Positions 8,883 through 17,668 of a DNA stretch of 64,000 nt are shown here, piece by piece (the stretch's first letter is position 1; each line of letters opens with the position of its first letter). The stretch covers positions 186,001 through 250,000 of the forward strand of contig JAPWUV010000001.1 in NCBI GenBank assembly GCA_028275345.1, given 5' to 3'. Position numbers and translations under genes: made by a program. Below the pieces are notes generated by a model. The model saw only the letters and a program-made list of their open reading frames with translations, was not told the DNA's origin and made no database searches. Source of the stretch: a bacterium. GTDB lineage: Bacteria; Zhuqueibacterota; Zhuqueibacteria; Oleimicrobiales; Geothermoviventaceae.

Positions 8883-8911
8883 TTGATTTTCGGCGGCTTG
8901 GAAGGTATATT
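8883..8911 (+). promoter_or_regulatory. Sigma70-type promoter of uvrA
   Basis: TTGATT, a 17-nt spacer and TATATT. The predicted transcript starts near 8918, only about 12 nt before the upstream-most GTG at 8930, which favours the later GTG at 8987 as the uvrA start. I saw no LexA-like operator overlapping it. The rest of the 8611-8986 intergenic region holds the divergent promoter and nothing else I can support. Confidence 0.7.
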
Positions 8912-8986
8912 AAAAGGTTCCGGGCAGGGGTGAACCCCTGCGACGCAGTGTTGGTTCGTGGAGCGAAGAGAAGAACGCATTCCGTT

Positions 8987-11740
8987 GTGGACGATCGTTA
9001 CATCGAAATCTACGGGGCCCGGACCCACAACCTGAAGAACATCGATCTGCGCCTTCCCCGGAACCGGCTGATCGTGATCACCGGGGTTTCCGGCTCGGGG
9101 AAATCGAGCCTGGCCTTCGACACACTGTACGCAGAGGGCCAGCGCCGGTACGTGGAGAGTCTATCCCCGTACGCGCGCCAATTCCTCGAGCGGATGGATC
9201 GCCCCGATGTGGACGAGATCCGCGGGATCTCGCCCGCGGTCGCCATCGAGCAGAAGAACCCGACGCGGAGCTCCCGATCCACTGTAGGTACCTCTACGGA
9301 AGTGCAGGACTACCTGCGTCTTCTTTTCGCCCGCATCGGAAGGACCTACTGCCCGGACTGTGGGGTGGAGGTTCGAAAGGAGCAAGTCAGGGATGTCCTC
9401 GAGACCCTGGGTCGGCTTCCGGAGGGGACCCGGGTATTGATCACGTTTCCGGTGGATGGGCAGGGGGAGGAGCTGGTGGAGTCGCTGCGGGAGAAGGGCT
9501 TCCTCCGGCTGCTGCGTCCGGATGGCGCGGTGGTCAGCCTGCACGAGGTGGAGCCGCACGACTTGGCCGGAGCGGAGGTTGTGGTGGACCGGCTGATCGT
9601 GCATCGGGGTGATGAGGCGCGCTGGGCCGACTCCGCAGGAATTGCCTTCCGCGAGGGGGGAGGCGTCGCAACGCTGGTGGTGCCGGGAGAGCAGCGGATT
9701 CGTTTCAGCCAGCGTTTCGAGTGTTCGCGTTGTGGCCGGGTCTTTCTCGAACCAGAGCCCAGGCTCTTCTCCTTCAATAACCCCTTCGGGGCCTGCCCCA
9801 CTTGCAAAGGCTTTGGCGACCTGATTCAAATCGATCTAGATCTGGTTGTGCCAGATCCAAGCCGGAGCATCCGGCAAGGGGCCATCGAGCCGTGGAACAC
9901 GCCCACCTATTCGTACTTCCAGCGGGAACTCCTCCGGCGCGGGCCCCGGCACGGAGTGGATGTCGACAAGCCGTTCGGGGATCTGACCCCGGATGAACTC
10001 CAGTATGTGCTACACGGCGACGGCGCCTTTCCCGGCATCTACGGGTTTTTCGAATGGCTGGAGACCAAGCGGTACAAGATTGGAGTTCGCGTTTTCCTGA
10101 GCCGCTACCGTGGATACGTGCGTTGCCACGCTTGCCGGGGCACTCGCCTCCGTCCCGAGGCATTGTACGTGAAGGTGAACGGAACCACCATCGCCGACAT
10201 CTCCAGCATGACCATTTCGGAGGCGCGGAGGTTCTTCGAGGAGCTCCGCCTCACGGAGTTCGAGGAGCAGATCGCTGGGCCCATCCTTCGCGAACTCCGG
10301 AATCGTCTGGGATACCTGGAGGACGTGGGGCTGGGCTATCTGACCTTGGATCGCCGCACGGCTACACTGTCGGGGGGCGAATACCAGCGCATCAATCTGG
10401 CCACGGCGCTCGGATCCCAGCTGGTGGGTTCCCTCTATGTACTGGACGAGCCCTCCATCGGCCTTCACCCACGGGATACCCATCGATTGGTGCAGATCCT
10501 GCTCAAGCTTCGTGACATCGGGAACACCGTGGTTGTTGTGGAGCATGATCGGGACACAATGGAGATGGCCGACTACATTGTCGACCTCGGGCCGGGCGCT
10601 GGCGAGACAGGAGGGAGGGTAGTTTTTCAGGGGACGTATGAAGATCTTCGTCGCGACGGCCGTTCCCTCACCGGCTCCTACCTCCGCGGGAACCGTCAGA
10701 TCCCCATTCCCGACGTCCGTCGGAGGCCAACCGGAAAGGCGCTTGTGATCCGGGGTGCCGCCGAGCACAACTTGAAGAACATCGACGTGGAGATCCCCCT
10801 GGGTCTCTTCGTCGTGGTGACGGGCGTTTCGGGCTCGGGCAAGAGCTCGCTGGTTCACGATGTGTTGTACACGGCTTTGAAGCGCCGGCTGGGAGGATGG
10901 AAAGGGCGGGTGGGAAGGCATCGCGAACTCCTCGGCGCCCAGTACCTGGACGATGTGATCCTCGTGGATCAGTCCCCCATCGGGAAGACGCCGCGCTCCA
11001 ATCCGGCGACGTACGTGAAGGCCTTTGACGGCATTCGCCAGCTATTCGCCCAGACTCGCGCCGCTCGCGTGAGGGGCTTCGGGCCGGGCCATTTCTCCTT
11101 CAACGTGCCCGGCGGTCGCTGCGAGACGTGCCAGGGCGCGGGCGCGGTGAAGGTGGAGATGCAGTTCCTGGCGGATCTCTTCTTGGAATGCGAAACCTGC
11201 GGCGGCAAACGGTATCGGCCGGAGGTCCTCGAGATCCGCTACCGGGGGAAGAACATCGCCGAGGTCCTGGAGATGACCGTGGATGCGGCGATGGAGTTTT
11301 TCGACGGGCATCCCATGATCACTCAGAGGTTGAAGCTCTTGCAGGATGTGGGGCTGGGCTACATGCGGCTCGGGCAGCCGGCCACTACCCTGAGCGGCGG
11401 CGAGGCTCAGCGGGTGAAGCTGGCCGCCCACATGGCCAGTCGTCCCGGCGAGCACATCCTGTACATTTTCGACGAACCCACTACGGGACTTCACTTCGAG
11501 GACATTCGCAAGTTGTTAACCTGTTTCGACCGACTGATCGAAGCGGGCAATAGCGTGCTGGTGATCGAGCACAATCTGGATGTGATCAAGTGCGCGGACT
11601 GGGTGATTGACCTCGGGCCCGAGGGGGGCGATGCGGGCGGTTACGTGGTGGCCTGCGGCCCGCCAGAGATCATTGCGTCGGAGCCGGCTTCGTACACGGG
11701 GCATTATTTGCGGAGGATCCTTCCATCGAAGGCAGCGTGA
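8987..11740 (+). CDS. uvrA: Excinuclease ABC subunit A
   Basis: UvrA is the damage-sensing ATPase of nucleotide excision repair and loads UvrB at lesions. I use the GTG that gives [18 protein letters not shown] (917 aa), the conserved family start; an in-frame GTG at 8930 would add 19 atypical residues. Present are two ABC ATPase modules, with Walker [10 protein letters not shown] near residue 33 and again near 610, two LSGGE signatures, and Walker B with [12 protein letters not shown] and [11 protein letters not shown]. Zinc modules are CSRCG...CPTCKG in the first half and CETCQG...CETCGG in the second. Length and order are normal. The next gene starts inside its stop codon, so the two are translationally coupled. 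Confidence 0.97.
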   Translation: MDDRYIEIYGARTHNLKNIDLRLPRNRLIVITGVSGSGKSSLAFDTLYAEGQRRYVESLSPYARQFLERMDRPDVDEIRGISPAVAIEQKNPTRSSRSTVGTSTEVQDYLRLLFARIGRTYCPDCGVEVRKEQVRDVLETLGRLPEGTRVLITFPVDGQGEELVESLREKGFLRLLRPDGAVVSLHEVEPHDLAGAEVVVDRLIVHRGDEARWADSAGIAFREGGGVATLVVPGEQRIRFSQRFECSRCGRVFLEPEPRLFSFNNPFGACPTCKGFGDLIQIDLDLVVPDPSRSIRQGAIEPWNTPTYSYFQRELLRRGPRHGVDVDKPFGDLTPDELQYVLHGDGAFPGIYGFFEWLETKRYKIGVRVFLSRYRGYVRCHACRGTRLRPEALYVKVNGTTIADISSMTISEARRFFEELRLTEFEEQIAGPILRELRNRLGYLEDVGLGYLTLDRRTATLSGGEYQRINLATALGSQLVGSLYVLDEPSIGLHPRDTHRLVQILLKLRDIGNTVVVVEHDRDTMEMADYIVDLGPGAGETGGRVVFQGTYEDLRRDGRSLTGSYLRGNRQIPIPDVRRRPTGKALVIRGAAEHNLKNIDVEIPLGLFVVVTGVSGSGKSSLVHDVLYTALKRRLGGWKGRVGRHRELLGAQYLDDVILVDQSPIGKTPRSNPATYVKAFDGIRQLFAQTRAARVRGFGPGHFSFNVPGGRCETCQGAGAVKVEMQFLADLFLECETCGGKRYRPEVLEIRYRGKNIAEVLEMTVDAAMEFFDGHPMITQRLKLLQDVGLGYMRLGQPATTLSGGEAQRVKLAAHMASRPGEHILYIFDEPTTGLHFEDIRKLLTCFDRLIEAGNSVLVIEHNLDVIKCADWVIDLGPEGGDAGGYVVACGPPEIIASEPASYTGHYLRRILPSKAA

Positions 11741-12276
11741 AAAATCTGCTCCTCACAGGCAAACCGGGCGTGGGCAAGACCACGCTAGTCCGGAGGGCGA
11801 TCGAGCAGGCTGGGGTCAAGGCGCACGGCTTTTTCACCGCGGAGATCCGGGAAGGCGGGCAAAGGGTGGGCTTCGCCATCGAATCCCTGGACGGCGAGAG
11901 GGGAGTGCTTGCAAGCGTGAAGTTTCCGGGGCCGATTCGCGTCGGCAAGTACGGGGTTTCGCTCTCGGAGCTGGAGCGAGTTGGCGTGGCTGCCATCCGT
12001 CGGGGTCTCGAGTGCGGGTCCCTGGTCGTGATCGATGAAATCGGGAAGATGGAGCTCTTCTCGTCGGCGTTCGAGGGGGCTGTTTGGCAGGCGCTGGAAA
12101 GCCGATGTCCTGTTCTCGGCACGATCACCCGGAGTCCGCATCCGTTCGCGGAGCGCGTCAAGGCGAGGCGGGATGTCCGAATCCTTGAGGTGAGGCCGGA
12201 GAATCGCGACAGCCTGCTGGAACAGGTGCTTTGGCCCTGGCTGGAGGAGAACGTGCGCGGGTCGCTGCTGCCTTGA
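11737..12276 (+). CDS. THEP1-type nucleoside-triphosphatase (NTPase_1/DUF265)
   Basis: The 179-residue protein starts at a GTG overlapping the uvrA stop (GTGA). It is a P-loop enzyme with Walker [10 protein letters not shown] at residues 8-16 and Walker [13 protein letters not shown] near residue 95; [16 protein letters not shown] is typical of THEP1. Characterised members (Aquifex, Thermotoga, human cancer-related NTPase) hydrolyse NTPs, and their physiological role is unsettled. Length fits the family. Translational coupling to uvrA suggests co-expression with nucleotide excision repair, but this is contextual and no direct functional link is established. Confidence 0.9.
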   Translation: MKNLLLTGKPGVGKTTLVRRAIEQAGVKAHGFFTAEIREGGQRVGFAIESLDGERGVLASVKFPGPIRVGKYGVSLSELERVGVAAIRRGLECGSLVVIDEIGKMELFSSAFEGAVWQALESRCPVLGTITRSPHPFAERVKARRDVRILEVRPENRDSLLEQVLWPWLEENVRGSLLP

Positions 12277-12364
12277 GGTCTGGCGGTCCGAGCCGGGCGA
12301 TAGCATGGCGGACGCGGCAGGGCCCGCGAGGAGACGGGAGATGCTTGGATGCGGAGGTGCGGCT

Positions 12365-13252
12365 ATGTGGTTCGATTCCCCGGATTACAAGGTGAAGGTC
12401 GGTCTGGCGGAGATGCTGAAGGGCGGCGTCATCATGGATGTGACGACGCCGGATCAGGCTCGCATCGCGGAGGATGCGGGTGCGGTGGCCGTGATGGCCT
12501 TGGAGCGCATCCCGGCGGACATTCGCGCCCACGGGGGTGTGGCGCGGATGAGCGATCCGAAGGTGATCCGCGCCATTCAGGAGGCGGTTTCGATTCCCGT
12601 GATGGCCAAGTGCCGCATCGGCCACTTCGCCGAAGCCCAGGTACTGGAGGCGCTCGGCGTGGATTTCATCGACGAGAGCGAGGTGCTGACCCCGGCCGAC
12701 GAGGAGCATCACATCGACAAGTGGAAGTTTAAGGTGCCCTTCGTCTGCGGCTGTCGCGATCTGGGGGAGGCGCTGCGCCGCATTGCGGAAGGTGCCGCCA
12801 TGATCCGCACCAAGGGCGAGGCCGGCACGGGGAATATCGTGGAGGCGGTACGGCACATGCGCGCCGTCCAGCGGGAGATCCGAAGGATCACGACCCTGGG
12901 CGATGAGGAACTGGTGGCGGAGGCCAAGCGTCTCGGGGCTCCGGTGGAGCTGGTGCGCTACGTGCGCGATCACGGACGGCTCCCCGTTCCGAATTTCGCC
13001 GCCGGCGGCGTGGCCACCCCCGCCGATGCCAGTCTGATGATGCAACTTGGGGCCGAAAGCGTCTTCGTCGGCAGCGGGATCTTCAAATCGGAGAATCCGG
13101 CGGCCCGGGCTCGGGCGATTGTCCTGGCTACCACCCACTACATGGATTTCGACCTCATCGCCCGCGTTTCCGAGGGCCTGGGCGAAGCAATGCGCGGACT
13201 GGATCTGAGGGAGATCCCCGAGGAACAGCGGATGGCAGGCAGAGGATGGTGA
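12365..13252 (+). CDS. pdxS: Pyridoxal 5'-phosphate synthase, lyase/synthase subunit PdxS
   Basis: PdxS condenses ribose 5-phosphate, glyceraldehyde 3-phosphate and ammonia to PLP in the DXP-independent pathway. The start ATG at 12365 follows GGAGGTG by 5 nt and yields 295 residues, the family length; an upstream in-frame ATG at 12305 would add 20 non-conserved residues. Hallmarks are [20 protein letters not shown] near the N-terminus (with the catalytic Lys after M-L), [11 protein letters not shown], the second active-site Lys in [12 protein letters not shown], and the phosphate-binding [12 protein letters not shown] and [12 protein letters not shown]. It forms a dodecamer that docks PdxT, encoded 1 nt downstream. 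Confidence 0.98.
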   Translation: MWFDSPDYKVKVGLAEMLKGGVIMDVTTPDQARIAEDAGAVAVMALERIPADIRAHGGVARMSDPKVIRAIQEAVSIPVMAKCRIGHFAEAQVLEALGVDFIDESEVLTPADEEHHIDKWKFKVPFVCGCRDLGEALRRIAEGAAMIRTKGEAGTGNIVEAVRHMRAVQREIRRITTLGDEELVAEAKRLGAPVELVRYVRDHGRLPVPNFAAGGVATPADASLMMQLGAESVFVGSGIFKSENPAARARAIVLATTHYMDFDLIARVSEGLGEAMRGLDLREIPEEQRMAGRGW

Positions 13253-13253
13253 G

Positions 13254-13862
13254 ATGCGGATCGGGATTCTGGCTCTGCAAGGGGACTTCGAGCGGCACGA
13301 GGCGGCGCTGCGACGGCTCGATGTGGATACTGTGCTGGTGAGAAAGCCTGCGCAGCTCCAGGATTGCGACGGACTGATCCTACCGGGAGGCGAATCGACC
13401 ACCTTCGTCCATCTGATGCGTGAGACCGAGCTGTGGGAACCGCTCAAGAGCTTCTGCGATCGCCGGCCCGTGTTCGGGACCTGTGCCGGTCTGATCGTGC
13501 TGGCGACCGAGGTGGTGAACCAGCGCGTGGATACGCTTGGCGCCATCGACATCACGGTTCGCCGCAACGCCTACGGCAGGCAGCGGGAGAGCTTCGTCGC
13601 CGATGTCGAGCTCACGGTCGGGCAGGATCGGCGCCCCTTCGAGGGCGTGTTCATCCGCGCCCCCCGCATCCTTCGGGTGGGTAGCTCGACGACGGTGCTT
13701 GGCACGCGCGGAGAGGAGCCTGTGCTGGTGAGCAATGGCCAGATCCTGGCCGCCACCTTCCACCCCGAATTGACGGACGATCTCCGGATCCACTCCCTTT
13801 TTGTGGACATGGTCCGTGGCTGGCTGGCGGGTCGGGATCGAGCCGCGCTCGGCAAGGAGTGA
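13254..13862 (+). CDS. pdxT: Pyridoxal 5'-phosphate synthase, glutaminase subunit PdxT
   Basis: PdxT is a class I glutamine amidotransferase that releases ammonia from glutamine and channels it to PdxS. It has 202 residues, near family length. The nucleophile Cys lies in FGTCAGLIVLA (about residue 83), the oxyanion region is LPGGEST near 45, and the His-Glu pair is in ATFHPEL near 169-171. The gene begins 1 nt after the pdxS stop, giving the usual PdxST pair. Its stop codon overlaps the GTG of the following MBL-fold gene. Confidence 0.98.
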   Translation: MRIGILALQGDFERHEAALRRLDVDTVLVRKPAQLQDCDGLILPGGESTTFVHLMRETELWEPLKSFCDRRPVFGTCAGLIVLATEVVNQRVDTLGAIDITVRRNAYGRQRESFVADVELTVGQDRRPFEGVFIRAPRILRVGSSTTVLGTRGEEPVLVSNGQILAATFHPELTDDLRIHSLFVDMVRGWLAGRDRAALGKE

Positions 13863-14869
13863 AGCGGCGATCCCCGGGGAGAAGCTCGTCCAAATCTGGG
13901 CAGGGTCCATTGGTCGTCTACGACAAAGGCATTCGGATTTCTGGGACGCGGCTCCATCTGGATGCGCAGCGGGTGGTGGAGTTCTCTTTTGTCTCCCACG
14001 GGCACACCGATCACCTTCGCAGTCACCGGCGGATCCTGGCCACGGCGCCCACCGTCCGTTTCCACCAGCTTCGGGGACATCGCTCCGAGATCCTGCAGGT
14101 CGAATATCACCAGCCGATTGAGATTGAAGGGATGAGGGTGGAGCTTCTCCCATCCGGGCATATCCTCGGTGCCGCTCAGATCTTCATTGAACGCCGAGGC
14201 GAAAGCCTGCTGTACACTGGCGACTTCAAGACCCGGCCCGCGGCAACCTGCGATGGACTGGAAGTGAGGCACGCGGACATCCTCGTTCTGGAGTGCACAT
14301 ACGGCCGCCCAGAATATCGATTCGCTTCCACGGAGGAGCTTCTGGAGCGACTGGCCCGTTTCGTGCAGGATTGCCACCGTTGGGGGGAAGTGCCGCTGGT
14401 ATTGGGTTACGCCCTGGGGAAGGCGCAAGAGGCGGTGTATTGGCTGAACCGGCTGGGCGAGCGGGTGTACGTCTGGCCAGAAGTGGCGGCCATCTGCGCT
14501 GTGTACCGCGAGTTCGGCCGTGATCCCGGGCCCTACGAGGTCTGGTCCGGGGGCCCTGTGGACGAAGGAGTGGTCGTCGCCCCGCCCCACGTGTTGCGAA
14601 CACACGCAATCTGGGGGCTGGGCTCCTTTCGCTCCATCTTGCTTTCGGGTTGGGCAGTGGACCGGTCGGCGAAGTACCGCTTCGGGGTGGACGAGGCCAT
14701 CCCCTTCAGCGACCACGCCGATTTCGACGAGCTCTTGGAGTTCGTGAGGGCGGTGCGCCCCCGGAAGGTCTTCACGATCCATGGCTTCGAGGAATTCGCG
14801 GCGGAGCTCCGTTGGAGGGGATACGACGCCCAGCCTCTCGAGCCGGGTCGGGATCGCTGGCTCCTCTGA
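13859..14869 (+). CDS. Metallo-beta-lactamase-fold exonuclease-like protein (COG1236/YSH1 type)
   Basis: The protein has up to 336 residues. It carries the metal-binding motif SHGHTDH (HxHxDH) near residue 46, then GHILGAAQ near 100, YTGDFKTRP near 120, an ECTYG motif near 146 and a late SDHADFDEL near 285. GYALGKAQE is typical of the predicted DNA-ligase-associated exonuclease and mRNA 3'-processing-like branch of the MBL superfamily. A canonical beta-CASP insertion is reduced. The GTG start overlaps the pdxT stop; a TTG at 13910 is a plausible alternative that removes a basic 17-residue leader. The JAB-DinG helicase gene follows within 70 nt, suggesting a nucleic-acid processing pair. The substrate is unknown. 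Confidence 0.85.
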   Translation: MKRRSPGRSSSKSGQGPLVVYDKGIRISGTRLHLDAQRVVEFSFVSHGHTDHLRSHRRILATAPTVRFHQLRGHRSEILQVEYHQPIEIEGMRVELLPSGHILGAAQIFIERRGESLLYTGDFKTRPAATCDGLEVRHADILVLECTYGRPEYRFASTEELLERLARFVQDCHRWGEVPLVLGYALGKAQEAVYWLNRLGERVYVWPEVAAICAVYREFGRDPGPYEVWSGGPVDEGVVVAPPHVLRTHAIWGLGSFRSILLSGWAVDRSAKYRFGVDEAIPFSDHADFDELLEFVRAVRPRKVFTIHGFEEFAAELRWRGYDAQPLEPGRDRWLL

Positions 14870-14938
14870 CGCTGATCGAGATCCGCCCAGAACCCGAGCT
14901 GATGGCGGGTGAGTCCCGCTGGGACATGCAGGCAGAGT

Positions 14939-17521
14939 ATGGCCGAAGTTTCGAAATACATCACCCCAGAGGCCGCGGCCAAGATCCGGAGGGAGATCGC
15001 CGAGGCCGGCGGGAATGAGGTCTACCTCCTGGGCTACCTGGACGGTTCGCTGCGGGTGACAGACGTGGATGTGGTGGCGCGCGGCAACGAGGCCGCCGTG
15101 CCCGCCATCCTCCAGCTGGCCTCCTCTGGGGACGTGGTCATTCACAATCATCCTTCCGGGGATTTGACCCCCTCGGATGCGGATTTGTCCATCGCCGCCC
15201 GGTTGGGCGCCGAGGATGTGGCCTGCTACATCGTCAATAACGACGTCACAGCCATCTACGTGGTCGTGGAGCCCTTCCCCGCCCGCGAGATCGTCCGCCT
15301 CGACGAGCGAGAGGTCGTGAAGCATTTCCTTCCTGGCGGAGCCATCGCCCGCAATCTGTCCGGCTACGAGCACCGGCCGCAGCAAGTGGAGATGGTGAAG
15401 AGCGTCGTAGGGGCCTTCAATCGGGACGAGATCGCTCTCATCGAGGCGGGTACGGGAACCGGGAAGACTCTCGCCTATTTGGTGCCGGCCGTCCTCTGGG
15501 CGCTCCGCAACAAGGAGCGGTGTTTAATCTCCACCAACACCATTAACCTCCAGGAGCAGCTCCTCTTCAAGGATATTCCGCTTTTGCGCTCGGTGATCTC
15601 GGAGCCCTTCACCGCTGTGCTGGTCAAGGGGCGAGGTAACTACGTCTGTCTGCGCAAGGTGGAGGACTTGGAGCGCGAGCCCGATCTGCTGGAGGAGGCG
15701 GCGGAGGAAGGGGCTAAGGAGCTGCGGCTGATTCTGGAATGGGTTCGGGTGACGAACGATGGGAGCAAGTCCGACTTGAACTTCAGCCCGCAGCCCGAGG
15801 TGTGGGAGAAGGTGGCGTCGGAGAGCGATACCTGTCTCCGCGCCCGCTGTCGTCACTACAACCGCTGCTTCGTCACCCGGGCCCGAAGGGAGGCCGCGAA
15901 GGCTCATCTCCTCGTCGTGAACCATCATCTTCTCTTTGCCGATCTGGCTCTGCGGGACGTTCTGGGCAGCGCCGGACAAGTGGCTCTGCTCCCGCCCTAC
16001 CAGCGCATCGTCCTGGATGAGGCCCATCACATCGAGGACGTGGCCACCAGCTATTTTGGCTTTGGGATCACGCGGGCGGGCATGCGGCGCCTGCTTGGCC
16101 GGTTGCACCGGCAGAAGGGCCATCGCATCTCTGGGCTTGTGCACCAATTGCTGGAGGCACTCCGCCGCGGGGCGGACCAGCTGCGACAGGAGCTGCGCGA
16201 GAGCCTGGAGAGGCAACTCGCTTCGGAGATCCTCCCCAATGTGGAAAGTGCCCTCTCCCTCAACGAACAGGTGATGGAGGATCTTTACCAGGCGACGACA
16301 GAGCTCGCCACGGAGCAAGAACGCCAGGACGAGGAGCCAAGCGAGGAGATCAAGCTGCGGATTACCGAGCCTGTGCTGGACTACTACCGCAACTACAGCT
16401 CGCTGTGGGAGGGGCTTAAGGAGTATCGCCTGCTCCTGGATCGACTCTCCGCTCAGATCGCCGATTGTCTTCCCGACCTGCATCGCGCCGAGGTGGTCCT
16501 GCCCACCTTGGGCTCTCCGATCATCGAATTCAAGGCCACGGGCGAGCGGTTGGCCGCAGCCAGCAACACCCTGAGGGAGATTTTCTGGTCGGACAGCGAG
16601 GATTGGGTGCGATGGATCGAGGTCCGCCCGCAGGCGGGCCGCAATGTCGTTCACCTTCGCTGTTCTCCCTTGGAGGTGGGGCCAAAACTGGCCGAAGCAG
16701 TGTTCAACTCCTTTCGGACGGTGGTGCTCACCTCAGCCACGCTGGCGGTGGGCCAATCCTTCGATTTCTTCCGGGAACGCGTTGGCCTGAATCTGGTAAC
16801 CGGGGGCCGGATCGTGGAGAAGATCTTGGAGTCTCCTTTCGATTTCAACAGGCAGGCCATCATCGGGGTGCCGACGGACATCCCCGAGCCCAACAGCCGA
16901 GCCTTCGCGGAGGAGTTGGTGCCCCTGTTGGCCGAGGCGTTACAGCTCACCCAGGGCAGGGCGTTTGTGCTGTTCACTTCCTATGGTCTTCTCACCTACG
17001 CCTACAATCGTCTGGCTGGTTTTCTCAGGGACAGGGGGATCGAGGCCTTCCGCCAGGGTCAGGCTCCGCGGCACCGCTTGCTCGAGTGGTTTCGGCAGGA
17101 CAAGCACTCGGTCCTTTTCGCCACCGACTCGTTTTGGGAAGGCGTCGACGTGGAGGGCGAGGCCCTGACGGCGGTGATCATCGTGCGCTTGCCTTTCCGC
17201 GTCCCGACGGAGCCGATTGTCGAGGCGCGCGTGGAGGCCATCACCCGAAGAGGCGGCAACGCCTTCCTGGAATACACCGTGCCCCAAGCGGTCTTGAAGC
17301 TCAAGCAGGGTTTCGGCCGGCTGATCCGGAGACGGACCGACCGGGGCTGTGTGTTCATCCTGGACCGGAGGCTTGTGGAGAAATACTACGGCAACATATT
17401 CCTCCGCTCCTTGCCGAAGACTCGAATGGTGGTGGGGCCGCGGGCGGAGGTTTTCCGGACCGTGCGCGAGTTCCTGGAGGAGCCGAGCCTTGTGCTGGCT
17501 GGTCCAGAGCCGCGCCCCTGA
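14939..17521 (+). CDS. DinG/XPD-family helicase with N-terminal RadC-like JAB domain
   Basis: The protein has 860 residues. Residues 1-130 form a JAB/MPN domain: Glu27 in GNEVYLLG and the JAMM-like metal site HNHPSG...PS..D at residues 69-82, identical in spacing to RadC. Residues about 145-860 are a superfamily 2 iron-sulfur helicase: Walker A EAGTGTGKT near 169, iron-sulfur Cys in NYVCLRK near 236 and CLRARCRHYNRC near 299-310, DEAH box VLDEAHHIED near 359, and motif VI FGRLIRRRTDRG near 800. DinG normally carries an exonuclease-like domain or none at this end, so the JAB fusion is unusual. ATG 14939 is preferred over GTG 14909 because it begins the domain. It could unwind R-loops, D-loops or G4 DNA. 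Confidence 0.92.
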   Translation: MAEVSKYITPEAAAKIRREIAEAGGNEVYLLGYLDGSLRVTDVDVVARGNEAAVPAILQLASSGDVVIHNHPSGDLTPSDADLSIAARLGAEDVACYIVNNDVTAIYVVVEPFPAREIVRLDEREVVKHFLPGGAIARNLSGYEHRPQQVEMVKSVVGAFNRDEIALIEAGTGTGKTLAYLVPAVLWALRNKERCLISTNTINLQEQLLFKDIPLLRSVISEPFTAVLVKGRGNYVCLRKVEDLEREPDLLEEAAEEGAKELRLILEWVRVTNDGSKSDLNFSPQPEVWEKVASESDTCLRARCRHYNRCFVTRARREAAKAHLLVVNHHLLFADLALRDVLGSAGQVALLPPYQRIVLDEAHHIEDVATSYFGFGITRAGMRRLLGRLHRQKGHRISGLVHQLLEALRRGADQLRQELRESLERQLASEILPNVESALSLNEQVMEDLYQATTELATEQERQDEEPSEEIKLRITEPVLDYYRNYSSLWEGLKEYRLLLDRLSAQIADCLPDLHRAEVVLPTLGSPIIEFKATGERLAAASNTLREIFWSDSEDWVRWIEVRPQAGRNVVHLRCSPLEVGPKLAEAVFNSFRTVVLTSATLAVGQSFDFFRERVGLNLVTGGRIVEKILESPFDFNRQAIIGVPTDIPEPNSRAFAEELVPLLAEALQLTQGRAFVLFTSYGLLTYAYNRLAGFLRDRGIEAFRQGQAPRHRLLEWFRQDKHSVLFATDSFWEGVDVEGEALTAVIIVRLPFRVPTEPIVEARVEAITRRGGNAFLEYTVPQAVLKLKQGFGRLIRRRTDRGCVFILDRRLVEKYYGNIFLRSLPKTRMVVGPRAEVFRTVREFLEEPSLVLAGPEPRP

Positions 17522-17578
17522 TCGGGGCTCGGAAAGGAAAAGACTGGGTTGGGTTCCTCCGCTCTTCGGCGGAATGCC

Positions 17579-17607
17579 TTGGAGTTCATGGCTAAGCTTG
17601 TTAAATT
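17579..17607 (+). promoter_or_regulatory. Sigma70-type promoter of aspS
   Basis: TTGGAG, a 17-nt spacer and TAAATT followed by TCG, giving a leader of about 55 nt before the aspS GTG. It lies in the 147-bp gap after the helicase gene. Confidence 0.65.
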
Positions 17608-17668
17608 TCGCGCGCTGAGCTCGAAGGATGGATAAGTTGGGAAGGATGCTTGAGGAGGGAGCAGTCGC

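Noticed and set aside
8930-8986. GTG at 8930 as the uvrA start
   Set aside because: It would leave only about 12 nt of leader from the predicted transcription start and adds 19 residues not seen in UvrA. It remains possible.
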